Source: Clostridium aceticum (GTDB lineage: Bacteria > Bacillota > Clostridia > Peptostreptococcales > Natronincolaceae). Taken from it: a stretch of 64,000 nt of DNA. Below the pieces are notes generated by a model. That model searched no databases and was not told the DNA's origin. It was given only the letters and a program-made list of their open reading frames with translations. This document shows positions 1 through 7,728 of this stretch, piece by piece. The stretch covers positions 62,001-126,000 of the forward strand of contig NZ_CP009687.1 in assembly GCF_001042715.1 (NCBI RefSeq), written 5' to 3'. Position numbers and translations under genes: made by a program. Each line of letters starts with the position of its first letter. The stretch's first letter is position 1.

Positions 1-1
1 A

Positions 2-448
2 AAGCATGAGAGAAAAAGCCCCATAGAGGTTGAAGTAATTCCAGGAGTGACAGCTGTCAGCGCAGCGGCAGCAGTGTTGGGGGCTCCCTTAATGCATGAT
101 TTTGCAGTAATTAGTCTAAGTGATCTATTGACAGACTGGGAAGTTATTAAAAAGCGACTTGCCTTAGCAGGAGAAGGAGACTTTGTTATAGCTCTTTATA
201 ATCCTAAAAGCAAAGGAAGAGTTACACAGATAGAGGAAGCTAGAAATATATTGCTGCAGCATAGAAAAAGCACCACACCGGTGGGCATTGTTCGAAATGC
301 AAGACGTCAAGGAGAAGAAATGGTCATTACTACATTAGAAGAAATGTTAACGCATCCCATCGACATGTTTACTATGGTGATCATTGGTAACAGCAATACC
401 CTTGTTCAAGACGGAAAAATGGTTACACCTAGAGGATATCATCTATGA
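2..448 (+). CDS. cobJ: Precorrin-3B C17-methyltransferase, 3' part
   Basis: The gene enters from the left edge of the window, so only about 148 C-terminal residues are visible. The family ring-contracts and methylates C17 of the corrin precursor during cobalamin synthesis (CobJ/CbiH). The visible part carries the typical tetrapyrrole methylase stretches EVIPGVTAVSAAAAVLGAP and HDFAVISLSDLLT, followed by FVIALYNPKSKGR. The stop codon overlaps the cobK start by four bases (ATGA), so the two are translationally coupled in one operon. The true start lies outside the window. Confidence 0.93.
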   Translation, partial: KHERKSPIEVEVIPGVTAVSAAAAVLGAPLMHDFAVISLSDLLTDWEVIKKRLALAGEGDFVIALYNPKSKGRVTQIEEARNILLQHRKSTTPVGIVRNARRQGEEMVITTLEEMLTHPIDMFTMVIIGNSNTLVQDGKMVTPRGYHL

Positions 449-1215
449 TTCTAGCTTTATGTGGTACTAGTGAAGGAAGAGAACTGGTGGAAAAGCTTCT
501 TGAAAAAAAACTTGAAGTAATAGCCACTGTTACCACCACTTACGGAGGTCAATTATTAAAAAAGGGTTTTCAGGTGGAGGTGCTAGAAGAAAAGTTAGAT
601 AAAGATAAGATGAAAGAGCTAATTGAAAAAAAAAATATTCAGCAGGTAGTAGATATTACCCATCCTTATGCTGAAAATATTTCTAGACTGGCGATGGAGG
701 TATGTAGAGAAAAAAAGCTTTTTTATTTTCGCTATGAACGACCAGAAACCCAGTGCTATGAAGAAGAAGGCAAGAAGCTATATTGGGCCAATGATTTTTA
801 TCACGCAGCAAATGTGGCAAAGGATTTTGAAGGAAAAATTTTCTTGACAATAGGAAGCAATCAACTTCCTATTTTTACAAAAGAAATAGAAGTAAATAAG
901 CTGGTGGCTAGAGTGCTACCTTTATCTTCTGTGATTAAGGGTTGTGAGGATCAAGGCTTTACACCGGATAATCTTATTGCTATGAAGGGTCCCTTCAATA
1001 AAGAATTAAACAAGCAAATGTTTAAAGCCTATGAAGCTGCTGTTGTGGTTACAAAGGATAGCGGGAAAGCAGGAGGAACGGAAGAAAAAATTGCTGCTGC
1101 CAAGGAATTAAACATTCCTGTTATACTAGTAAAAAAACCTTCTATAGCTTATGGAGAAGTTGATCATGATATAGACGCATTGGTGAATAAAATTACCTCT
1201 ATTTACTCAAAATAA
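445..1215 (+). CDS. cobK: Precorrin-6A reductase
   Basis: This 256-aa protein reduces the corrin macrocycle with NAD(P)H in cobalamin synthesis (CobK/CbiJ). It has full family length, an N-terminal start of the type ILALCGTSEGRELVEKLL, the central DITHPYAENIS motif and the late TKDSGKAGGTEEKIAAAKEL motif. It overlaps cobJ by 4 bp. The operon seems to end here or just after the following 49-aa reading frame. Confidence 0.92.
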   Translation: MILALCGTSEGRELVEKLLEKKLEVIATVTTTYGGQLLKKGFQVEVLEEKLDKDKMKELIEKKNIQQVVDITHPYAENISRLAMEVCREKKLFYFRYERPETQCYEEEGKKLYWANDFYHAANVAKDFEGKIFLTIGSNQLPIFTKEIEVNKLVARVLPLSSVIKGCEDQGFTPDNLIAMKGPFNKELNKQMFKAYEAAVVVTKDSGKAGGTEEKIAAAKELNIPVILVKKPSIAYGEVDHDIDALVNKITSIYSK

Positions 1216-1279
1216 ACTATACGCAAGTAATAGCAGAATTACTTAGTATAATTTTTTGTACAAAAGGAGGTAAATATAA

Positions 1280-1429
1280 ATGAACGAAGAAGTGAAAAAA
1301 GATATGGGTCAGTTGAGCTATGCTAACTTAACTGATGATCAGGTAAAGAGATTAATGATGGTAGAGGATGAAATCAACCAAAACCGTCAAGAAAAAGTTT
1401 ACTTAATGGCTTTTGCAAATAAACTTTAA
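1280..1429 (+). CDS. Small acidic protein of 49 aa, unknown function
   Basis: I do not recognise this protein. It starts with ATG nine bases after a strong AAAGGAGG site (1263-1270) and reads 49 codons, beginning MNEEVKKDMGQLSYANLTDD and ending in a hydrophobic FANKL. It is charged and probably helical, with no membrane segment. It stands 64 bp after cobK and is followed at once by a good terminator, so it has a complete expression unit. A role in cobalamin synthesis is possible only by position. Confidence 0.6.
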   Translation: MNEEVKKDMGQLSYANLTDDQVKRLMMVEDEINQNRQEKVYLMAFANKL

Positions 1430-1453
1430 TTACTTAATACTTATAACTTTTGA

Positions 1454-1483
1454 CAAAAGGGAAGCTTTCCCTTTTGTTTTTTT
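1454..1483 (+). terminator. Intrinsic terminator after the 49-aa gene
   Basis: Ten-base arms CAAAAGGGAA and TTCCCTTTTG pair perfectly around a three-base loop and are followed by seven T residues. Confidence 0.85.
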
Positions 1484-1659
1484 AGTACTATTTTACCACT
1501 CACAAAAAGTAGGAATTTTAAGTTTTTTGTAGAATTTTAAAAACTATACAGAATAAATAACAAAAAATCATGTTTTTCAAAAAATTTACAGTTAAAAAGA
1601 AGGAATTATGTTGACCGCTGACGAAGCTACTACAAAGCTACTTTTGGGAGAGATAAAAT

Positions 1660-1863
1660 ATGTTGAATAATGCAATTAATATAGCTTTTTTAATAATTAT
1701 AACAATACCTATATTACTTTTTATTTTGACGTTGGTAAGGATTGTAGGAGAGGATATGAAGGCCTCTATCAAGCACAAACCCTCGTCTCCTTTTGGTACA
1801 CATCAAGCAAAAAAACAAGTAAAGAAACAAAAAACAGTGCACCGGCTTAGAAAGGTAAAATAA
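1660..1863 (+). CDS. Small single-pass membrane protein, unknown function
   Basis: This 67-aa protein has a hydrophobic segment at about residues 4-28 (IAFLIIITIPILLFILTLV) followed by a strongly basic tail ending in KKQKTVHRLRKVK. A GGGAGA site lies eight bases before the ATG. I do not recognise the family. The positive-inside rule suggests that the basic tail faces the cytoplasm. It sits alone between the cobalamin operon and gin. Confidence 0.5.
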   Translation: MLNNAINIAFLIIITIPILLFILTLVRIVGEDMKASIKHKPSSPFGTHQAKKQVKKQKTVHRLRKVK

Positions 1864-1897
1864 TCTTTTTCTTTTATTAACAATGTACTAGGATTGT

Positions 1898-1927
1898 GAA
1901 TAGAATAGAAGATATAGGGCTACAATC
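1898..1927 (+). promoter_or_regulatory. Candidate sigma-F promoter of gin
   Basis: GAATA at 1898-1902 is followed after 15 bp by GGCTACAATC at 1918-1927. The -10 region fits the forespore sigma-F pattern GGNNANANT closely; the -35 is a partial match to GYATA. In B. subtilis csfB (gin) is transcribed by sigma-F, so the position makes sense. Confidence 0.5.
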
Positions 1928-1962
1928 AAAATAAATAAATTTTAATAAGGCTGGTGAATAAG

Positions 1963-2148
1963 ATGACAGAAGAATTACAATGTTATATATGTGATGACGA
2001 AACCAGTACAGGTATTCTTCTATTAAACCAATATATATGTAGAAATTGTGAAGAAGAATTGGTGAATACACCAGTGGAGCAACTTAAATACGAAATATTT
2101 AGAAGAAAAATAAAAGATATTTGGAGACAATTTTTACAAGAAGCTTAA
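1963..2148 (+). CDS. gin: Gin/CsfB-type sigma-G inhibitor
   Basis: Gin is a small zinc-binding anti-sigma factor that holds back sigma-G (and sigma-E) activity until the right stage of forespore development. The 61-aa protein has the family's paired cysteine motifs, CYICDD near the N-terminus and CRNCEEEL about 20 residues later, with GILLLNQYIC between. The ATG at 1963 is preferred to the GTG at 1954 because GGTG at 1953-1956 gives normal spacing only for the ATG. As in Bacillus it lies just upstream of a yaaO-type decarboxylase and tmk. Confidence 0.85.
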   Translation: MTEELQCYICDDETSTGILLLNQYICRNCEEELVNTPVEQLKYEIFRRKIKDIWRQFLQEA

Positions 2149-2154
2149 GATAAC

Positions 2155-2185
2155 AAAGGGACTAGATAGTCCCCTTATTATTTTT
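2155..2185 (+). terminator. Intrinsic terminator after gin
   Basis: AAGGGACTA and TAGTCCC(C)TT form a hairpin with a GA loop, followed by TATTATTTTT. Confidence 0.7.
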
Positions 2186-2205
2186 CGAAATACTGTTTTT
2201 AAATG

Positions 2206-2376
2206 TTACTTCTTTTCTTGTTTTATCTTTGTCAGCATTGTATTTCTAGCAACTTCTTTTCTATGACTTTTCACTTCATCAATAGAAATATCTAACATAT
2301 GAGAAATTTCCACATCAGACTTTTTAAGGTTATAGGCCTGTAAAAATGTTCTTAAGTTAGTAATTTTATTTTTCAT
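2206..2376 (-). CDS. Small HTH-like protein, 56 aa, unknown function
   Basis: The reading frame is open further upstream, but an ATG at 2376 preceded on the minus strand by GGACGGTGG is the best start. The protein begins MKNKITNLRTFLQAYNLKKS, and the following part (SDVEISHMLDISIDEVKSHR) looks like a helix-turn-helix: two short helices around an I/LDIS turn. I cannot name a family. It is the only reverse gene between gin and the decarboxylase gene, so it could be a small regulator, but nothing more can be said from the sequence. Confidence 0.5.
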   Translation of the reverse strand: MKNKITNLRTFLQAYNLKKSDVEISHMLDISIDEVKSHRKEVARNTMLTKIKQEKK

Positions 2377-2561
2377 TATGCCACCGTCCTTAATATTTTT
2401 TATTTGTGGCTGATTAACATAATTTAAAGTATTTCCCATAGACAGATATTGTCTATAGGTGTATTATTTCTAAAATACAAATGTTTTATACAAAAATAAA
2501 GGAAAAATAGCTTTTTTTCTAGAAAGAATAACAGTTGGATAGATAGAAAGAAGGAGTTATT

Positions 2562-4004
2562 TTGAAACAAACACCACTTTTAGATAAATTATTAAGATTA
2601 CAAGAAGAAAATTTAACCTCTTTTCATGTACCAGGGCATAAAAATGGTAAAATATTTAACAAAATTAATTATAAAAATTTTAAAGAAGTTTTACCTAATA
2701 TAGATACAACAGAAATTATAGGAACAGATTATCTCCACAATCCAAAGGAAGTCATTAAAAAAGCTCAAGATAGAGCCAGGGAAGTTTTTAAAAGTGAGGC
2801 TACCTTTTTTTTAGTGAATGGCAGTACTTCTGGTATTTATAGCATGATCATGGCAGCAACATCTCCAGGGGATAAGATCATTGTGGCAAGAAATTGTCAT
2901 CAATCTGTTATTAATGCAACAATTTTGGGAGACTTAACCCCCATATATCTATACCCTGAAGTAGATGTCTATAGGGGAATGGCCTTAGGCGTTTTACCAG
3001 GGGAGGTAAAGAAGAGATTATTAGAACATCCCGATGCCAAGGCTGTGGTAATTACTTACCCTACTTATGATGGATTTGCTAGTGATCTAAAAGAAATAGC
3101 AAAAATTGTTCACCAACATGAAAAAGTTTTATTGGTAGATGAGGCTCATGGTGCACATCTGGGACTAAGCGAAAAACTACCTATGACAGCTTTGGAATGT
3201 GGAGCAGATGCAGTAGTACAAAGCACCCACAAGACATTACCAGCCTTCACACAAAGTTCTATGCTCCATATACAGGGAAATAGAGTAGACGTAGAGAAAC
3301 TGAAATTTATGCTAAAGCTGCATCAAAGCAGCAGTCCTTCCTATTTATTAATGGCTTCCTTAGACTTAGCTGTCACAATTTATGAGGATAGAGGAAGGCA
3401 ATTGATGCAGGAGCTCCTTGAACATATAGAAAACTTTAAAAACAAAGTCAAAAAGATGGGACAAGTGACTTTTTTAGAGGATGTAGTAATGGGTAAAGAT
3501 TCTATAAAAGCAATAGATAGTACAAAACTTTGGATAAGCATGCAACAAAACAAAATCAATGGTCATTACCTAGAAAAAGAGCTTCGAAATCAATATAATA
3601 TTCAAATGGAATTATCCAATAGGTATGGTATACTAGGCATCACTTCTATTGCCAATGACGAAGAAGACTTTCAAAAGCTGTATGATGCATTGAAGGGAAT
3701 TTCAAAGCAAGAAGGTGAAGAAACCCTACAAAAGTTCCCCTTTTTTTCATATGTTTTGCCTAAACAAATTTTTACCCCTAAGGAAGCTCTTTATAAAGAA
3801 AAGAAGCAGGTGCCTTTGGAGAAAAGCAAGGGGTATGTTAGTGGAGAATATCTTATTCCTTACCCTCCAGGTATACCGATATTAGTTCCGGGAGAAGTTA
3901 TTGAGGAAGAAGTCATTCTACACGCTAGGTCTATGGTAAAAAATGGAATGAAAGTATTAGGATTAAAGGATCATCAGTGGAAAACCATTGAGGTTTTAGT
4001 ATAA
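2562..4004 (+). CDS. PLP-dependent Orn/Lys/Arg decarboxylase family protein
   Basis: This 480-aa protein belongs to the fold-type I Orn/Lys/Arg decarboxylases (YaaO/SpeA-like). The N-terminal FHVPGHKNGK, the DEAHGAHLG motif near residue 193 and STHKTLPAFTQSS with the PLP-binding lysine at residue 224 are all present. It starts with TTG after AAGGAG (2551-2556). The substrate (arginine, lysine or ornithine) cannot be read from the sequence. The neighbours gin and tmk match the Bacillus yaaO position. A paralogue lies at 32.4 kb. Confidence 0.85.
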   Translation: MKQTPLLDKLLRLQEENLTSFHVPGHKNGKIFNKINYKNFKEVLPNIDTTEIIGTDYLHNPKEVIKKAQDRAREVFKSEATFFLVNGSTSGIYSMIMAATSPGDKIIVARNCHQSVINATILGDLTPIYLYPEVDVYRGMALGVLPGEVKKRLLEHPDAKAVVITYPTYDGFASDLKEIAKIVHQHEKVLLVDEAHGAHLGLSEKLPMTALECGADAVVQSTHKTLPAFTQSSMLHIQGNRVDVEKLKFMLKLHQSSSPSYLLMASLDLAVTIYEDRGRQLMQELLEHIENFKNKVKKMGQVTFLEDVVMGKDSIKAIDSTKLWISMQQNKINGHYLEKELRNQYNIQMELSNRYGILGITSIANDEEDFQKLYDALKGISKQEGEETLQKFPFFSYVLPKQIFTPKEALYKEKKQVPLEKSKGYVSGEYLIPYPPGIPILVPGEVIEEEVILHARSMVKNGMKVLGLKDHQWKTIEVLV

Positions 4005-4011
4005 AATTATA

Positions 4012-4121
4012 AGCGTTAACTTAACACAACTATTACCAAAATTCTCTAGAACTGTCATCCTGAGTGGAGCGAAGGATCTTGGAATAACGAAGGATGACAA
4101 ATTATGGATTAAGTTAACGCT
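4012..4121. repeat. Family A palindromic repeat, copy 1
   Basis: The element is bounded by perfect 13-bp inverted termini AGCGTTAACTTAA and TTAAGTTAACGCT. Inside is GTCATCCTGAG...GAAGGATCTT, a small hairpin-forming module. No reading frame is present. It fills the whole gap between the decarboxylase gene and the tmk leader. Confidence 0.85.
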
Positions 4122-4182
4122 AATGGGTATAAAATTAGACTATAAAACAGGTTATCTATACAAGATAAATGGAGGTGATGGC

Positions 4183-4815
4183 ATGAAAAAGGGTTTATTT
4201 ATATCTGTAGAGGGATTAGACGGGGCAGGGAAGAGCACTCAAATGCAATATATGAAGACCTTTTTTGAAGGGAAAGGTTTAGAGGTACTGATCACAAGAG
4301 AACCGGGGGGAACTATAATAGGAGAGAAGATAAGGGGGATTATATTAGATAAGGAGTATAAAGAAATGGCGGCTACAACAGAGGCACTTTTATATGCTGC
4401 TTCTAGGGCACAACATGTGACAGAACTTATCTTACCTGCCCTAGGAGAAGGTAAGGTAGTATTATGTGATAGATTTGTGGATTCTAGCATTGCTTATCAA
4501 GGGGTAGGCCGACAATTAGGACATCATGCTATAAAAAGCATAAATGATTTTGCTACTCAAGGTTTAGTACCCAGCCTAACAATATTTTTTGATATTGCCC
4601 CAGAGATTACTTTACAACGAATTAGTACGAAAGAAGTAGATCGACTAGAGCAAGAAAAGATAGATTTCCATAAAGCTGTATACAATGCCTATATCGATTT
4701 AGCAAAGCAACATCCGTCTAGAATAAAAATAATAAAGGCTGATAGAAATATTGAAGGGATTAAAGAAGATGTAGAAAAATTATTAATAAAGATGATGGAG
4801 GAGGGGATTTTATGA
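4183..4815 (+). CDS. tmk: Thymidylate kinase
   Basis: Tmk phosphorylates dTMP to dTDP. The 210-aa protein carries the P-loop GLDGAGKST at residues 11-19, the TREPGGT motif and the DR motif in LCDRFVDSSIAYQG. The ATG at 4183 follows GGAGGTG at 4171-4177; upstream in-frame codons are rejected because they reach back towards repeat A1. It overlaps darA by 4 bp (ATGA), so tmk, darA and holB form an operon as in Bacillus. Confidence 0.95.
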   Translation: MKKGLFISVEGLDGAGKSTQMQYMKTFFEGKGLEVLITREPGGTIIGEKIRGIILDKEYKEMAATTEALLYAASRAQHVTELILPALGEGKVVLCDRFVDSSIAYQGVGRQLGHHAIKSINDFATQGLVPSLTIFFDIAPEITLQRISTKEVDRLEQEKIDFHKAVYNAYIDLAKQHPSRIKIIKADRNIEGIKEDVEKLLIKMMEEGIL

Positions 4816-5141
4816 AGTTAGTCGTGGCTATTGTCCATGATGAAGATGCAGCACGACTTATGGAGGAACTAACTAACAATAATTTTAGGATGACTAAACT
4901 AGCTACTACAGGTGGTTTTTTAAGGGCAGGAAATACTACGCTTTTAGTAGGTACGGAGGACGAAGAGGTAGATCGAGTAATAAGCATTATAAAAGACAAT
5001 TGTGAGTCAAGAAAAGAAATGGTAGCATCCCCTGCACCGGTTTCAGGTCCAGCAGGTATTTTTATACCCTACCCTATAGAGGTCATGGTAGGGGGAGCAA
5101 CGGTTTTTGTTATAGATGTAGAGAAGTATGTTAAGCTATAG
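4812..5141 (+). CDS. darA: Cyclic di-AMP receptor DarA/PstA (YaaQ)
   Basis: This 109-aa PII-like protein binds c-di-AMP as a trimer. It starts MKLVVAIVHDEDAARLMEEL and has the TTGGFLRAGNTTLLVG loop and a C-terminal GGATVFVIDVEKY strand typical of the family. It is coupled to tmk by an ATGA overlap. The yaaR gene found between yaaQ and holB in Bacillus is missing here. Confidence 0.9.
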   Translation: MKLVVAIVHDEDAARLMEELTNNNFRMTKLATTGGFLRAGNTTLLVGTEDEEVDRVISIIKDNCESRKEMVASPAPVSGPAGIFIPYPIEVMVGGATVFVIDVEKYVKL

Positions 5142-5158
5142 AAAAGAGTGATGACAAT

Positions 5159-6142
5159 ATGGTTTTTGAGGCTGTATTAGGACAGGAAAAACTTATGAAA
5201 AACTTCGAAAAAACATTAGAGCAAAATGAATTGTCTCATGCATATTTAATAGAGGGTGAAAAAGGGCTAGGAAAAAGAAGCGTTGCTCTACAAATGGCAA
5301 AGGGGATATGTTGTAGATCTATTGGCCAGAAACCCTGTAATCAGTGCATTAGTTGTAAAAAGTTAGACCATAACAGCCATCCGGAGGTAGTTTGGATTGA
5401 GGAGGAAACTTCTATAAAAATAGAAGTCGTAAGAAACTTACAAAAGAACCTTCAGATGAAACCCTACGAGGGTAGTAGAAAAGTATATATTATTTGTGAT
5501 GCAGATAAAATGACTCTACAGGCACAAAATGCTCTTCTGAAAACCTTAGAAGAGCCACCGGAATATGTCACGATTATTCTTTTGACTGCCAATAGCAATA
5601 GTTTATTACCTACTGTTACCTCCAGATGTCAAAGGCTAAAACTATTGCCAGTAGCACTGGAAAAGATAGAGAAATACTTAGTAGAGAAAAAAAACCTAGA
5701 TAGCAAGCAAGCAAAAGTGATCGCTTCTCTTTCTAAAGGTATTCCAGGTAGAGGGTTACAACTGTTGGAGGATGAAGTTTTTCAACAGCGAAGAAAAAGA
5801 GTAATAAAGCTAACCAGAGATCTTGTTGACAAGAAAATTATTTATTTATTAGAAAATATTCAAGATCTTTATGAGGAAAAACAATTTATTGAAGAAATAT
5901 TAGAGTTAATGATAGGATGGTATAGGGACCTCCTTTTATACAAGCACACCAACAAAGAGGCCTTTATTATAAATGTAGACGAGATAGAAGAGATCATGTA
6001 TCAAAGTAGCAGACTTTCTTTAGAAAATATAAAAGAAATGATTTTTATTATAGATGAAGCAAAAAATAATTTAAGAAGCAATGTGAGTTTCCAGCTAAAC
6101 TTAGAAACCATGCTATTACAACTGAAGAAAAAAGCAAATTAA
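5159..6142 (+). CDS. holB: DNA polymerase III subunit delta prime
   Basis: HolB is part of the clamp loader that puts the sliding clamp on DNA. The 327-aa protein has the P-loop-like GEKGLGKRS (33-41), zinc-ligand cysteines between residues 51 and 66 (KPCNQCISC), the QNALLKTLEEPP segment and the arginine-finger SRC in TVTSRCQRL. The start follows a GAGTGATG ribosome site 17 bp after darA. Confidence 0.92.
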   Translation: MVFEAVLGQEKLMKNFEKTLEQNELSHAYLIEGEKGLGKRSVALQMAKGICCRSIGQKPCNQCISCKKLDHNSHPEVVWIEEETSIKIEVVRNLQKNLQMKPYEGSRKVYIICDADKMTLQAQNALLKTLEEPPEYVTIILLTANSNSLLPTVTSRCQRLKLLPVALEKIEKYLVEKKNLDSKQAKVIASLSKGIPGRGLQLLEDEVFQQRRKRVIKLTRDLVDKKIIYLLENIQDLYEEKQFIEEILELMIGWYRDLLLYKHTNKEAFIINVDEIEEIMYQSSRLSLENIKEMIFIIDEAKNNLRSNVSFQLNLETMLLQLKKKAN

Positions 6143-6246
6143 ATAGAACATCCTTTAGAAAAAATGGTATATTTTTTTCAGCATAGCATATTGCCGTAAA
6201 GTTTGATAAAATAAGAAAAGGTCAATATTTATTAGGAGGAATTTTC

Positions 6247-7146
6247 ATGGTAACAGTTGTAGGCGTGCGGTTTAAAAAAGCAGGCAAAATCTATTATTTT
6301 AACCCTAAAGACATTAACATACAAAAAAATAACTGCGTTATTGTAGAGACCGCAAGAGGTATAGAGTTTGGAGAAGTGGTAGTTGGCCCTAAAGAGGTTT
6401 CCGAAGAAGAAATCGTAGCACCCCTAAAGGATGTTATCAGGGTGGTAACAGAGGAAGATCAACAACAACACTTTGAAAACAAACAAAAAGAAAAGGAAGC
6501 CCTTGAAGTATGCTTAGAAAAAATATCTAACCATCAATTAGACATGAAATTAATTGATGTAGAATATACCTTTGATAATAATAAAGTAATCTTTTATTTT
6601 ACTGCTGATGGCAGAGTGGACTTTAGAGAGCTGGTAAAGGATTTAGCTGCTATTTTCAAAACCCGTATAGAATTAAGACAAATCGGGGTTCGAGATGAAT
6701 CTAAAATGTTAGGGGGTATAGGTACCTGTGGCAAACCCCTTTGCTGTGCAACCTGGCTAGGAGATTTTGAGCCGGTATCTATCAAAATGGCCAAGGAGCA
6801 AAGTCTTTCTTTGAATCCTACAAAAATCTCAGGTATTTGCGGAAGGCTTTTTTGTTGTCTGAAATACGAACACGATATGTATCAAGAAATATTTGAAAAA
6901 CTACCAGGTATTGGTTCTATCGTACAAACTCCTTATGGAGAAGGGATTGTCATAGAAACCAATGTACTACTGGAAAAAGTAAAGGTAAAAATAAAAAACC
7001 TCCAAGAAAACACAGAGGAATTAAAGCTTTGTAGTATGGAGGAAGTCACAAAAATCAAAGAAAAACGTAGCTTGAAGGAGCAACTAGAGGTTGTAGAAGA
7101 ATTACAGGGTAACCTTAATGAAGAGTTAAAAGAATTGGAGGACTAA
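6247..7146 (+). CDS. ricT: PSP1-domain protein RicT (YaaT)
   Basis: RicT works with RicA and RicF in an iron-sulfur complex that in Bacillus guides RNase Y cleavage and affects sporulation and competence. The 299-aa protein has the PSP1 domain in its middle, with conserved cysteines at 161, 166, 167, 198, 203 and 204 (CGKPLCCATW, CGRLFCCLKYE). It is preceded by a TTAGGAGGA ribosome site, and a Glu-rich C-terminal tail follows the domain. Confidence 0.92.
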   Translation: MVTVVGVRFKKAGKIYYFNPKDINIQKNNCVIVETARGIEFGEVVVGPKEVSEEEIVAPLKDVIRVVTEEDQQQHFENKQKEKEALEVCLEKISNHQLDMKLIDVEYTFDNNKVIFYFTADGRVDFRELVKDLAAIFKTRIELRQIGVRDESKMLGGIGTCGKPLCCATWLGDFEPVSIKMAKEQSLSLNPTKISGICGRLFCCLKYEHDMYQEIFEKLPGIGSIVQTPYGEGIVIETNVLLEKVKVKIKNLQENTEELKLCSMEEVTKIKEKRSLKEQLEVVEELQGNLNEELKELED

Positions 7147-7150
7147 AATC

Positions 7151-7693
7151 ATGTTAAAAAACAAATGGTTTGTTTTTATAATGATATTTATTTTTGTCCT
7201 CTCTGTACTAGGGGGATGCAATAGAAAAACAGAAGAAACAATAGAAGAAAACCCTTCTGTTGTGGAAAAAGAAGAGGCAGAAGAAGAGGCAATACCTATT
7301 GATTCTTCTGAAGAAGAGAACTCTCTTCAAAGGATCTTAGCCAGTAGACCAGGGATTTTAGCTTTTTGGGTCTCATGGAATGAAGAATCTAAGCAACAAT
7401 TGGAGATACTAGAAAATGTATATAAGCTGGTAGAGGAGGATGTTGCTGTTCTAGGAATTCATGCCACAACATTTGATACAATGTCTAAAGAAGAGGTTTT
7501 CAAGGATCTGGAAGATTACACCTTTGAAATGTTACTAGACGAAGAAGGAGAAATACAAGAAACCTACTATGTAGGTAATTTTCCTACAATAGTCTTTTTA
7601 GATAAAGAAGGAAAAGTGGTTTATTCCTACACAACCTTAGTAGAAGAGGATGCTATTTTAGAGAAGTTAACCCTCCTATTAGAAAGTTTATAA
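7151..7693 (+). CDS. Thioredoxin-fold lipoprotein lacking the CxxC site
   Basis: This 180-aa protein has a lipoprotein signal with the lipobox LGGC (Cys23), an acidic linker rich in Glu to residue 58, and a TlpA/thioredoxin-like domain. At the place of the usual W-C-x-x-C motif it reads FWVSWNEESK, so residues 77-80 are NEES and both redox cysteines are gone. The later NFPTIVFLDKEGKVV strand, including the cis-proline region, is kept. It follows ricT by 4 bp, where Bacillus has yabA. It probably binds rather than reduces something at the cell surface. Confidence 0.75.
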   Translation: MLKNKWFVFIMIFIFVLSVLGGCNRKTEETIEENPSVVEKEEAEEEAIPIDSSEEENSLQRILASRPGILAFWVSWNEESKQQLEILENVYKLVEEDVAVLGIHATTFDTMSKEEVFKDLEDYTFEMLLDEEGEIQETYYVGNFPTIVFLDKEGKVVYSYTTLVEEDAILEKLTLLLESL

Positions 7694-7728
7694 AAAATTT
7701 ACGATCATGGAGGTGCCAATCTCTATCA

